A DNA stretch of 64,000 nt, taken from NCBI RefSeq assembly GCF_020524625.1, contig NZ_JAIVLL010000002.1, positions 372,001-436,000 on the forward strand. Reading direction: 5' to 3'. Of the stretch, positions 1-6,838 are shown one piece after another. The translations under genes and the position numbers were made by a program. The notes under the pieces were generated by a model. It saw only the letters and a program-made list of their open reading frames with translations. It had not been told where the DNA came from and searched no databases. How positions within the stretch are numbered: the first letter of the stretch is position 1; each line of letters begins with the position of its first letter. The DNA comes from Brevundimonas poindexterae. Its GTDB lineage: Bacteria > Pseudomonadota > Alphaproteobacteria > Caulobacterales > Caulobacteraceae.

Positions 1-1138
1 CGATGTCGCAGCTGCTGGAGAAGGCCGCCTTGCCTACGGGGTCGAACTGGACCGCGCATGTGGACGGGTCCGCCACCACCGTGACCGGCGCCCGGGCCTG
101 TGCCTCGGCCAGTGCCGGATTGGCCGCTCGCGTCAGGGCGTGGAAACCGGGGAAGAAGGCGACGAGCGCCAGGATCATGCCGAACAGCATGACCGGCTTG
201 CGCCCCACCCGGTCCGACAGCCAGGCGAAGAACACATACATCAATGCCGACGCCACGGTGATCGCCAGCACCAGCTGATCGACGGTCGCTACATCGACCC
301 GCAGGACCCGCTCCATGAAGAAGCGCGTGTAGAAATAGCCGCAGTACCAGACCGCCCCCTGGGCGATCATGATGCCGAACAGGGCGATGAGCACGAAGCG
401 CCCGTTCTTCCATGTGGCGAACGCTTCGCGATAGGGCGCGCGATGCGCAGCCCCCTCTGCCTCCATGCGGACATAGGCGGGGCTCTCGTTCAGCTTCATG
501 CGGATCCACAGGGACACCGCCAGCAACAGGGCCGACAGGAGGAACGGAATACGCCAGCCCCAGGCGTCGAAGGCCTCACTACCGACGACCGCGCGTGTAA
601 TCAGGATCACGCTGAGGGCGCCGATCAGGCCGAGGGCGGCGGTGGTCTGGATCCAGCCCGTCATCAGGCCGCGCCGCTCGCGCGGGGCATGCTCGGCCAC
701 ATAGATGGCCGCCCCGCCGTACTCTCCGCCCAGGGCAAACCCCTGCAGCACGCGCATCAGGATCAGCAGGATCGGCGCGGCGACATTGATCTGGCCATAG
801 TCCGGCAACAGGCCGATGGTCACGGTCGCCCCGCCCATGAGGGTGATGGTCACGAGGAAGGTCGTCTTGCGACCGGTCCTGTCGCCGAACCAGCCGAACA
901 CCAGCGCGCCCAGCGGCCGGACGACAAAGCCGACCCCGAAGGTCAGCAGGGCGAGGATATAGCCCGTCGTCTCGCCCACCTCGGCATAGAAGTGACGGGC
1001 GATGATCGTCGCCAGCGAGCCGAAGATGAAGAAGTCATACCATTCGAAGGCCGTGCCCGCCGCCGAGGCGGTCACCACGGTCCTGAGGCCCGGCCCGCCG
1101 TTCGGCTGGTCCGAAGCCTGAATCCGGTCGGCCCCCAT
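1..1138 (-). CDS. MHS-family MFS transporter (C-terminus cut by window edge)
   Basis: Open frame from an ATG at 1138, preceded by a GGGGAGGG ribosome site, running off the left edge after about 379 codons, so the last membrane segments are missing. The product is a multi-pass inner-membrane protein. Residues 32-37 read EWYDFF and residues 85-91 GDRTGRK, the loop 2-3 signature of the major facilitator superfamily; a second copy, SDRVGRK, lies near residue 325. The EWYDF start is typical of the metabolite:H+ symporter (MHS) branch, which takes up organic acids or betaine-like solutes with protons. The substrate cannot be read from the sequence. It looks monocistronic. Confidence 0.85.
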   Translation of the reverse strand, partial: MGADRIQASDQPNGGPGLRTVVTASAAGTAFEWYDFFIFGSLATIIARHFYAEVGETTGYILALLTFGVGFVVRPLGALVFGWFGDRTGRKTTFLVTITLMGGATVTIGLLPDYGQINVAAPILLILMRVLQGFALGGEYGGAAIYVAEHAPRERRGLMTGWIQTTAALGLIGALSVILITRAVVGSEAFDAWGWRIPFLLSALLLAVSLWIRMKLNESPAYVRMEAEGAAHRAPYREAFATWKNGRFVLIALFGIMIAQGAVWYCGYFYTRFFMERVLRVDVATVDQLVLAITVASALMYVFFAWLSDRVGRKPVMLFGMILALVAFFPGFHALTRAANPALAEAQARAPVTVVADPSTCAVQFDPVGKAAFSSSCDI

Positions 1139-1235
1139 GCCGCCCTCCCCTGTTGCCGGGCCTTCTGGCGAGGCCCTCCCCACGGCCATGCTTAAACCGT
1201 CAGACGGCGTCCGCAAGCGGGTGCCGGACATGACA

Positions 1236-1267
1236 GACCCCACCGGTGGGGGGAAACCGGTGGGGTC
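1236..1267. repeat. 12-bp perfect inverted repeat upstream of the MFS gene
   Basis: GACCCCACCGGT at 1236-1247 is exactly complementary to 1256-1267, with an 8-base G/A loop. It lies between the entericidin-like gene (stop at 1329) and the transporter start (1138). There is no clear T-run on either strand, so it is either a weak terminator for the small gene or a regulatory hairpin/operator for the transporter. Confidence 0.5.
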
Positions 1268-1328
1268 CGACCTTCACGCCATAGCCTGGGGGGAGGCAAA
1301 CGCGGCGTGGCTGTACTGTGGGGTCGCC

Positions 1329-1466
1329 TTAGTTGGCGGCGTCTTCGGCCGCTTCCTCGACGGCACCGCCGACGGCCTGGGTGTCACGGCCGGCGCCGGC
1401 GATGGTGTTGCAGGCGGCGGTGGTCAGGGCGGCGGCAGCGGCGACCAGAATGAAGATCTTGCGCAT
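1329..1466 (-). CDS. entericidin-like small lipoprotein
   Basis: A 45-residue protein starting at the ATG at 1466, chosen because GAAGGAT lies just upstream and the signal peptide begins there; a longer in-frame start exists at 1523 but adds an arginine-rich stretch that does not fit. Residues 2-18 form a lipoprotein signal (MRKIFILV... LTTAAC) with the lipidated cysteine at 19. The mature peptide begins CNTIAGAGRD and ends in an acidic alanine-rich tail, the layout of entericidin A/B peptides, which are envelope lipoproteins often under stress-sigma control. An EcfG-type promoter candidate sits at 1519-1543. Confidence 0.85.
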   Translation of the reverse strand: MRKIFILVAAAAALTTAACNTIAGAGRDTQAVGGAVEEAAEDAAN

Positions 1467-1518
1467 GGTGTGTATCCTTCTCTCGGGGCGCCGGAGCGCG
1501 GGGTGTCTCGCCGGAAAT

Positions 1519-1543
1519 AACACCGGACCGGCCCCCGGGTTCC
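1519..1543 (-). promoter_or_regulatory. EcfG-type promoter candidate for the entericidin-like gene
   Basis: On the minus strand GGAAC (1543-1539) is followed after exactly 16 bases by TGTT (1522-1519), one mismatch from the GGAAC-N16/17-CGTT pattern of alphaproteobacterial EcfG sigma factors. The predicted transcript start would be about 45-50 bases before the ATG at 1466. Confidence 0.6.
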
Positions 1544-1566
1544 CGGGCAGGTGATGGATTTGGCGA

Positions 1567-3288
1567 CTACACGCGGGGCGTGACGAAGGTCATGCGCACA
1601 CAGGTGCCGTGGGGCGACGCCCCCAACACTTCGGTCTGGCCCCGCAGCTGGCGCCCGAAGGCTGTCATCAGGGTCCGGCCCACGCCCACGGGGTCGGTTT
1701 CCGACAGGCCGGGGCCGTCGTCCTCGACCTCGAGCACACTGGTCTCGCCATCCACCTTGAACCGCACGGTCAGCGTCCCGCCCTTTTCGGCCAGGGCGTG
1801 CTTGAGCGCATTGGAGATCGCCTCGACCAGCCAAAGAGCCATGGGCGCCAGCTTGTCGGGGTCCATGATCAGGCTGTCGGCCTCGACGCGGCTGCTGACG
1901 GCCGGGCCACGCCCCACCTCGCTGGCGACCAGTTGGCCCGCCAGATCATTCAGGAAGACCTTGGCGTCCGCGTGCCGGATGTCCTCGCTCTGGTAGAGGG
2001 TCCGGTAGATCAGGGCGAGCGCCGAAATCCGGTGGCGGGTGTCGCCCAGGGCCACCTTGGCCGCATCGTCGTTCAGGGCCCGCTGCTGCAGGCTGAGCAG
2101 CGAGGAGATGATCTGCAGATTGTTCTTCACCCGGTGGTGGATCTCGCGCATCAGCACGTCCTTCTCCGCCAGGCTGTCCAGCAGGGACTGGTCGCGGGCA
2201 GAGACGGCTTCGGCCAGACCGTCGAGGGTCTCGGCCAGCACGCGGATTTCGGTCGGGGCGTTCACCGCGGCCACGGGGCGAACGGTGAAGCGACCCCGGG
2301 TGTAGAGCGCGGCCACCCGCTCCAGATAATCCAGCCAGCGCACAACGACGCGCTCGGACACCAGAATGACGGCCGCGAACACCGTGAACCACACGGCCAT
2401 GGGCAACAGGATCGATCCGATCGGATTCAGCCGGGCCCAGGACAGGATGCCCGGAGAGGGCGCCGCCAGCAGGACATAGACATCCTGACCCGACAGGCTG
2501 GCCCCCGCATAGGCGCGCCGGTGGCCGTCGGCATCCCTCAGCTCGACGACGGGGTTTGTGCCGGCCGCCACGCCCGAAAACCAGCTGGCGAGGCGGCTGT
2601 TCGGGCCGCTCATGTCGAACGCTTCGGGATCGGTGGCCACCAGGATCTGTCCCTGCGAGTCGACGAGCGCGGCCTCCGTCCCCTCTGGCAGGGCCCGGTC
2701 GGCGGTATCGGGCTGCAGGCCTTCCAGCGGGATGGCGGCCGCCATGGCGCCGTCAAACCGCCCCATGGGCCGCTCCAGTCTCAGCCCTGCTACCAGCGCC
2801 GGCCGGTCGCGGATCGAGCGCGCCACCACCCATTTCTCGCCGGATTTCAGACGCTCGAACCAGGGACGCCCCCGGACATCGGTCAGGGCCGCGGCTCCGG
2901 CACTGCACGTCACCGTGCCCTGGGCGCTGACCCGGACCAGATTCGCATAGCCTTCCAGACGCCCCAGCAGGGCGCCGAGGCGTTCCTCGCAGAAGGGAGA
3001 CTCGCCTTCCAGCCGCAGGGCCTGCAGCAGGGTGGTCGCCCCTTCCAGCCGCGTGCGGGCCGAGGTCGCGCTGCGTTCAGCGGCGAGCTGGAGGTCCAGA
3101 CGGCGCTCGCGGGCCTGGTCGCGGAAGTCGGCATCGACCTGAAAGGCGCTGAGCACCAGAAACGGCACCAGCGCCCAGGCCATGGCGACGCCCAGCCGGA
3201 AGCGGATTCCCTGGAATTTCTGGCGGGAGAGGCCCTTGCCCCAGCGCCGACCGAACCGCCGACCGAAGGCGCGACCCAGCCTGCGCAT
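1567..3288 (-). CDS. phyK: membrane sensor histidine kinase of the general stress response (PhyK-like)
   Basis: A 573-residue kinase starting two bases after ecfG ends, so it is the third gene of nepR-ecfG-kinase. A basic N-terminus leads into a first membrane helix at about residues 31-50, then a periplasmic sensor region of about 240 residues, a second helix at about 290-312, a HAMP-like linker and a HisKA_2 dimerisation domain with REIHHRVKNNLQ; the phospho-histidine is near residue 382. An HATPase domain with DDGPGLSE follows. HRxKNNLQ is the H-box of HWE/HisKA_2 kinases, the class that phosphorylates PhyR. The PhyK role is inferred from position and domain layout. Confidence 0.85.
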   Translation of the reverse strand: MRRLGRAFGRRFGRRWGKGLSRQKFQGIRFRLGVAMAWALVPFLVLSAFQVDADFRDQARERRLDLQLAAERSATSARTRLEGATTLLQALRLEGESPFCEERLGALLGRLEGYANLVRVSAQGTVTCSAGAAALTDVRGRPWFERLKSGEKWVVARSIRDRPALVAGLRLERPMGRFDGAMAAAIPLEGLQPDTADRALPEGTEAALVDSQGQILVATDPEAFDMSGPNSRLASWFSGVAAGTNPVVELRDADGHRRAYAGASLSGQDVYVLLAAPSPGILSWARLNPIGSILLPMAVWFTVFAAVILVSERVVVRWLDYLERVAALYTRGRFTVRPVAAVNAPTEIRVLAETLDGLAEAVSARDQSLLDSLAEKDVLMREIHHRVKNNLQIISSLLSLQQRALNDDAAKVALGDTRHRISALALIYRTLYQSEDIRHADAKVFLNDLAGQLVASEVGRGPAVSSRVEADSLIMDPDKLAPMALWLVEAISNALKHALAEKGGTLTVRFKVDGETSVLEVEDDGPGLSETDPVGVGRTLMTAFGRQLRGQTEVLGASPHGTCVRMTFVTPRV

Positions 3289-3289
3289 C

Positions 3290-3892
3290 CTACTGGCTGT
3301 ACCCGCCGCTCAGACGGTCAGCTGCACCCAGAATCGAGGCCATGGCGTCACCGGCGGCCTTGCCATCCCGGTCGTAGCCGCCGCTTTCGAGCACGCCCAG
3401 CAGGGCCTTGCGGGCGCGGCTGACGCGGCTTTTCACTGTGCCGACGGCACAGTCACAGATGGCGGCCGCTTCTTCATAGGCAAAGCCGCCGGCGCCGACG
3501 AGGATCAGGGCTTCCCGCTGTTCTTCGGGCAGGGAGGCCAGGGCCAGCCGCAGCTCATCCAGCGCCACCGGTGCTTCAGGGTTGTCGACGGCGACCAGGG
3601 TACGCTCGGCTGCTTCCTGATCCAGCTGCGACTGGCGCCAGGAGCGGCGCTTGTCGGAGTAGAACTGGTTGCGCAGGATCATGAAGGTCCAGGCCTTCAT
3701 GTTCGTGCCCATCTGGAAGCTGGCGCGGGCGTCCCACGCCTTGACCATGGCATCCTGGGCAAGATCGTCCGCAGCCGTCGCATCGCCCGTCAGGGTGCGC
3801 GCAAAGGCCCGCAGATGCGGGATCAGGGTCACCAGCTCGGCCTTGAAGGCGTTGTCGTCAGAGGAGGGCGGTTTGGGTGCAGGACTGCTCAT
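3290..3892 (-). CDS. ecfG: EcfG-family general stress sigma factor
   Basis: A 200-residue ECF sigma factor. Region 2 spans about residues 20-90 (DDLAQDAMVKAWDAR and the NMKAWTFMILRNQFYS segment) and region 4 about 110-165 (LPEEQREALILVGAGGFAYE, then the recognition helix in CAVGTVKSRVSRARKAL). EcfG directs RNA polymerase to GGAAC/CGTT promoters and is held inactive by NepR until phosphorylated PhyR takes NepR away. Its ATG overlaps the nepR stop by four bases (ATGA), a sign of translational coupling and balanced synthesis. In Caulobacter this gene is called sigT. Confidence 0.95.
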   Translation of the reverse strand: MSSPAPKPPSSDDNAFKAELVTLIPHLRAFARTLTGDATAADDLAQDAMVKAWDARASFQMGTNMKAWTFMILRNQFYSDKRRSWRQSQLDQEAAERTLVAVDNPEAPVALDELRLALASLPEEQREALILVGAGGFAYEEAAAICDCAVGTVKSRVSRARKALLGVLESGGYDRDGKAAGDAMASILGAADRLSGGYSQ

Positions 3893-4089
3893 TCGCCACC
3901 TTCACCGGCAGCGCGACTGTCGGCCCGGCGCAGGATGTCGAGAAACTCATCGGGAACCGGCTCGTTCACGACCTCGTCGAAGATGTGACGCAGCTTGACC
4001 CCGATCGCCTGCTGGCGAAGCCGGGCCTCCTCGAGATCTTCGGAACTGGCGTCATCAATCGGATGGCCGGTTTTGGATTTTTCAGTCAT
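3889..4089 (-). CDS. nepR: NepR anti-sigma factor
   Basis: A 66-residue protein, the usual size for NepR. The conserved core IGVKLRHIFDEVVNEPVPDEF at about residues 29-49 supplies the two helices that clamp EcfG and, alternatively, the sigma-like domain of PhyR. The N-terminus is acidic and probably flexible. It is the first gene of the leftward operon nepR-ecfG-kinase and has its own EcfG-type promoter at 4150-4126, so the regulator cassette is predicted to be autoregulated. Confidence 0.93.
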   Translation of the reverse strand: MTEKSKTGHPIDDASSEDLEEARLRQQAIGVKLRHIFDEVVNEPVPDEFLDILRRADSRAAGEGGE

Positions 4090-4125
4090 GAACGGCTGTC
4101 TGCCCCTTGAATGCCGGTCGTCATT

Positions 4126-4150
4126 AACGCCACCTTGGGCGGCGGGTTCC
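4126..4150 (-). promoter_or_regulatory. EcfG-dependent promoter of nepR-ecfG-kinase
   Basis: Minus-strand GGAAC (4150-4146), 16 bases, then CGTT (4129-4126): a perfect match to the consensus. Predicted leader to the nepR ATG is about 30 bases. It is divergent from the equally perfect phyR promoter 42 bases away. Confidence 0.9.
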
Positions 4151-4191
4151 GCAGGATGCCGCCATTTTTTGCGTCGCAGCGAAAGGCCTGC

Positions 4192-4216
4192 GGAACCTTG
4201 GCTGTTAAGCCGCGTT
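4192..4216 (+). promoter_or_regulatory. EcfG-dependent promoter of phyR
   Basis: GGAAC (4192-4196), 16 bases, CGTT (4213-4216): a perfect match to the consensus. It gives a leader of roughly 65 bases before the phyR ATG at 4286. Confidence 0.9.
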
Positions 4217-4285
4217 TTGCCTGCTTGTCACCACCTGACGTAAGGCGTCGGGGGTGAAGAACCATCAGTCGGGAATGTCATATCC

Positions 4286-5071
4286 ATGAGTCTGCTTGCC
4301 AGGTTGGCCCCTCACCTTCCGTACGTCCGCCGCTACGCCCGTGCCCTGACCGGCGACCAGACCACAGGTGACAACTACGTCCGCGTGGCGCTGGAGGCGC
4401 TCGCGGCCGGCGAGCGCCAGCTGTCGCAGGACATGACCCCGCGGGTGGCCCTCTATCACGTGTTCCACGCCATCTGGACGACGACCGGGGCGCAGCTGGA
4501 GGGTCGCGGCGGCAGCGGCGACGAAGCCTCGCGTCGCCTGATGCGGATTTCGCCGCGTTCGCGGCAGGCCTTCCTGCTCACCGCCCTCGAAGGGTTCACC
4601 CCGTCCGAGACCGCCCAGATCCTCGGATCGGACGTCCCCTCGGTCGAAGCCCTGATCAGCGAGGCCCAGGCCGACATCGACGCCGAACTGGCGACCGACG
4701 TGCTGATCATCGAGGACGAGGCCATCATCTCGGCCGATATCGAGAGCCTGGTGAAGGATCTGGGTCACCGCGTGACCGCCACCGCCACCACCCATGACGA
4801 GGCGGTCGACGCCGTGTCGCGCCACAAGCCGGGTCTGGTTCTGGCCGATATCCAGCTGGCCGACGGCTCGTCCGGCATCGATGCGGTCAAGGACATCCTG
4901 AAGGCGATCGACGTGCCGGTGATCTTCATCACCGCCTTCCCGGAGCGCCTGCTGACCGGCGAACGCCCCGAGCCGACCTTCCTGATCACCAAGCCCTTCC
5001 AGCCCGAAACCGTGAAGGCCGCCATCAGCCAGGCGCTGTTCTTCCACCCGGGCCGGAAAGAGCTGGCCTGA
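4286..5071 (+). CDS. phyR: PhyR anti-anti-sigma response regulator
   Basis: A 261-residue protein with the hallmark reversed layout. An EcfG-like sigma domain occupies residues 1 to about 130 (PHLPYVRRYARALTGD; the region-4-like part contains FTPSETAQILG), and a receiver domain runs from about 137 (VLIIEDEAIIS) to the end. The phospho-acceptor aspartate is about residue 188 in LADIQLADG, followed by conserved T (FITAFPE) and K (ITKPF). Phosphorylation opens the sigma-like domain so that it captures NepR and frees EcfG. It is transcribed divergently from nepR and closed by an intrinsic terminator overlapping its stop codon. Confidence 0.97.
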   Translation: MSLLARLAPHLPYVRRYARALTGDQTTGDNYVRVALEALAAGERQLSQDMTPRVALYHVFHAIWTTTGAQLEGRGGSGDEASRRLMRISPRSRQAFLLTALEGFTPSETAQILGSDVPSVEALISEAQADIDAELATDVLIIEDEAIISADIESLVKDLGHRVTATATTHDEAVDAVSRHKPGLVLADIQLADGSSGIDAVKDILKAIDVPVIFITAFPERLLTGERPEPTFLITKPFQPETVKAAISQALFFHPGRKELA

Positions 5072-5079
5072 TTTTTTTT
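5051..5079 (+). terminator. intrinsic terminator overlapping the phyR stop codon
   Basis: GGCCGG (5051-5056) pairs with CTGGCC (5063-5068), one G-T pair, six-base loop, followed after the TGA by eight T (5072-5079). It should end the phyR transcript, so anything downstream needs its own promoter. Confidence 0.75.
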
Positions 5080-5090
5080 CGCTCTGTGCG

Positions 5091-5115
5091 GGAACCGGAG
5101 TTTTCGGTCCGCATT
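5091..5115 (+). promoter_or_regulatory. EcfG-type promoter candidate for a small RNA
   Basis: GGAAC (5091-5095), 16 bases, CATT (5112-5115), one base from the CGTT box. It lies just beyond the phyR terminator and points into a 120-base stretch that has no plausible ORF but ends in a strong terminator. Confidence 0.65.
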
Positions 5116-5119
5116 CTCA

Positions 5120-5239
5120 AATGTGCGGAGGCGGCGACGCCCCCCCGACAGAGACCGGTTCACTCCGGTCAGTCGCCTCCGCGCCTCATTCTCGATGATA
5201 CCCCCTGAAGGCGGATCCTGGCGATCCGCCTTCTTTTTT
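5120..5239 (+). ncRNA. gsrN: GsrN-like stress-response small RNA (candidate)
   Basis: Predicted RNA of about 115-120 bases between an EcfG-type promoter (5091-5115) and a strong terminator (5207-5239). The 5' half folds by eye: GCGGAGGCG (5125-5133) is exactly complementary to 5174-5182, enclosing a single-stranded stretch with seven consecutive C (5140-5146) and a small hairpin (5153-5158 with 5165-5170). A further C5 tract lies at 5201-5205. Caulobacter GsrN is an EcfG/SigT-controlled small RNA of about 100 bases that uses an exposed C-rich loop to pair with G-rich mRNA leaders. Size, promoter class, C-rich loop and terminator all fit. Homology is inferred from architecture, not from an alignment. 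Confidence 0.65.
5207..5239 (+). terminator. strong intrinsic terminator of the small RNA
   Basis: GAAGGCGGATC (5207-5217) pairs perfectly with GATCCGCCTTC (5223-5233), five-base loop, followed by TTTTTT. This 11-bp stem is the best intrinsic terminator seen in the window. Confidence 0.92.
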
Positions 5240-5309
5240 GCCTTCGGGCCTCGACATGTGGCGCAGGGCCGCCATGATCCCGTTCGCAAAGAAAACGCAG
5301 GAGACGTTC

Positions 5310-6326
5310 ATGACCCGCACGAACCGCCAATGGGTGCTTCGCCGCCGGCCGCAGGGCCTGATTCAGGATGGCGACCTTGAGCTGGTCGAGAGCCCCGTCG
5401 GAGAACCCGGCGAAGGCGAGGTGCTGGTCCGCACCATCTATCTGTCGCTGGACCCGACCAACCGGACCTGGATGAATGACTCCGAAGGGTATCTGCCGCC
5501 CGTGGGTCTGGGCGATGTCATGCGCGGCCTGACGCTGGGCGTGGTCGAGGCGACCCGCTCGGAGCGGTTCAAGGAGGGCGATCTGGTCATGCCCCAGTCG
5601 GGCGGCTGGGCCGACTATGCCATCGTGCCTGACAGCCAGCTGCGCCCCGTTCACCGCTTCCCGGGCCTGCCGCTGACGGCCAATCTGTCGGTGCTGGGCA
5701 TGACCGGCCTGACCGCCTGGGCCGGGGTGACGGACGTGCTGCGCCCCGAGCCGGGCCAGACCATGGTGATCTCGGCCGCCGCCGGGGCCGTGGGCTCGAT
5801 CGCCGGCCAGATCGCCAAACAGAAGGGTGCCCGCGTGATCGGCATCGCCGGGGGCGCTGACAAGGGCCGCTGGCTGACGGAGGAGCTCGGCTTCGATGCC
5901 TCGATCGACTACAAGAACGAGGATGTCGGCGAGGCGCTGGACCGTCTGGCCCCGGACGGCATCGACCTGAATTTCGAGAACGTCGGCGGCGACATCATGA
6001 TCGCCGTCTGGAACCGGCTGAACACCCACGCGCGGATGGCCGTCTGCGGCCTGATCTCGGCCTATAACGCGACGCGCATGCCGCCCTCGCCGAACTTCTC
6101 GCGGATCATCACCCACCGGCTGGAGGTGCGTGGCTTCCTCGTGCTCGACTATGCCCACCGCGCGAAGGAGATGGTCAGCGAGGTCGGTCCCTGGCTGGCG
6201 GACGGCAGCGTGAAGTGGAAGGTCCACGTCGACCACGGGCTGGAAGGCGCCGTTACCTCGCTGAACCGCTTGTTCACGGGCGACCACGACGGCAAACTGC
6301 TGGTCCGCGTCTCCGAGGAGCCGTAA
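5310..6326 (+). CDS. zinc-free NADP-dependent oxidoreductase (MDR superfamily, CurA/alkenal reductase type)
   Basis: A 338-residue protein starting at ATG 5310, with CAGGAG upstream; an in-frame ATG at 5238 lies inside the small-RNA terminator and is rejected. An N-terminal GroES-like fold (RTIYLSLDPTNRTWM) is followed by a Rossmann domain with SAAAGAVGSIAGQIAKQ (about residues 155-171). The cysteine cluster of zinc alcohol dehydrogenases is absent. The family reduces alpha,beta-unsaturated aldehydes, ketones or quinones with NADPH, often for detoxification. It is followed after 27 bases by a MaoC-like gene, likely in one operon. Confidence 0.88.
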   Translation: MTRTNRQWVLRRRPQGLIQDGDLELVESPVGEPGEGEVLVRTIYLSLDPTNRTWMNDSEGYLPPVGLGDVMRGLTLGVVEATRSERFKEGDLVMPQSGGWADYAIVPDSQLRPVHRFPGLPLTANLSVLGMTGLTAWAGVTDVLRPEPGQTMVISAAAGAVGSIAGQIAKQKGARVIGIAGGADKGRWLTEELGFDASIDYKNEDVGEALDRLAPDGIDLNFENVGGDIMIAVWNRLNTHARMAVCGLISAYNATRMPPSPNFSRIITHRLEVRGFLVLDYAHRAKEMVSEVGPWLADGSVKWKVHVDHGLEGAVTSLNRLFTGDHDGKLLVRVSEEP

Positions 6327-6353
6327 CGCCGCACGCACGAAAGGCAGGGGCCG

Positions 6354-6779
6354 ATGAGCGAAACCGGATCGGAGGACCCCTTCCGGGTCTGTTTCGAGGA
6401 TCTGTCGGTCGGACAGGTCGTGCCACTCGGCGCGTGCAGTGTGGATGCCGAGGCCCTGTCCACGTTCGTCTCGACCTTTGCGCCGCGCTGGCCGGTCGAG
6501 GCGGGGGCGCCGCCGGCCATGGTCTATGCCCTGTGGACGCGCCTGTTCACCGAGAAGTCCAGCCACTGGGCCCAGACCAAGGTGCTGGCCGTCGACGGCC
6601 TGCGCTATATGCGCGATCCCCCGGCCGGCGAGCTGCTGCGCGGGCGGATGACGGTGATGGGCAAGGACCCCGTCGGCGACGACAAGGGCATCGTTATCGC
6701 CCAGCATGACCTGCTGGACGAAGGCGGGCGGCTGGTCTTCTCGTGCCTGACCCGCGCCCTGTTCACCCGCCGCACCTGA
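6354..6779 (+). CDS. MaoC-like hot-dog domain protein
   Basis: A 141-residue single hot-dog protein. The opening FEDLSVGQVVPLG and the later LRYMRDPPAGELLRGRMTV fit MaoC-type acyl dehydratases, which hydrate or dehydrate acyl-CoA or related thioesters. The classic DxxxxH catalytic pair is not obvious: VDAEALSTFVSTFAP lies where the hydratase motif would be, so activity is uncertain. It sits 27 bases after the oxidoreductase gene. Confidence 0.7.
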   Translation: MSETGSEDPFRVCFEDLSVGQVVPLGACSVDAEALSTFVSTFAPRWPVEAGAPPAMVYALWTRLFTEKSSHWAQTKVLAVDGLRYMRDPPAGELLRGRMTVMGKDPVGDDKGIVIAQHDLLDEGGRLVFSCLTRALFTRRT

Positions 6780-6785
6780 CACGGA

Positions 6786-6836
6786 AACGCCCGACCCGGA
6801 GACCGGATCGGGCGTTCGTCTGTCCGCAGGCCTGAG
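6786..6836. terminator. inverted repeat between convergent genes, possible bidirectional terminator
   Basis: AACGCCCGA (6786-6794) is complementary to TCGGGCGTT (6828-6836), with further pairing inside. It sits between the stops of the MaoC-like gene and the TraB/GumN gene. The T-runs are poor, so termination is suggested by position more than by sequence. Confidence 0.45.
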
Positions 6837-6838
6837 GC

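Noticed and set aside
4121..4210. CtrA-like TTAA boxes in the nepR-phyR region
   Set aside because: TTAA occurs at 4124-4127 and 4205-4208, but not with the seven-base spacing of a CtrA site.
5238..5309. Upstream extension of the oxidoreductase to an earlier ATG
   Set aside because: The region overlaps the small-RNA terminator, and the extra 24 residues do not resemble the family. The ATG at 5310 has a good ribosome site.
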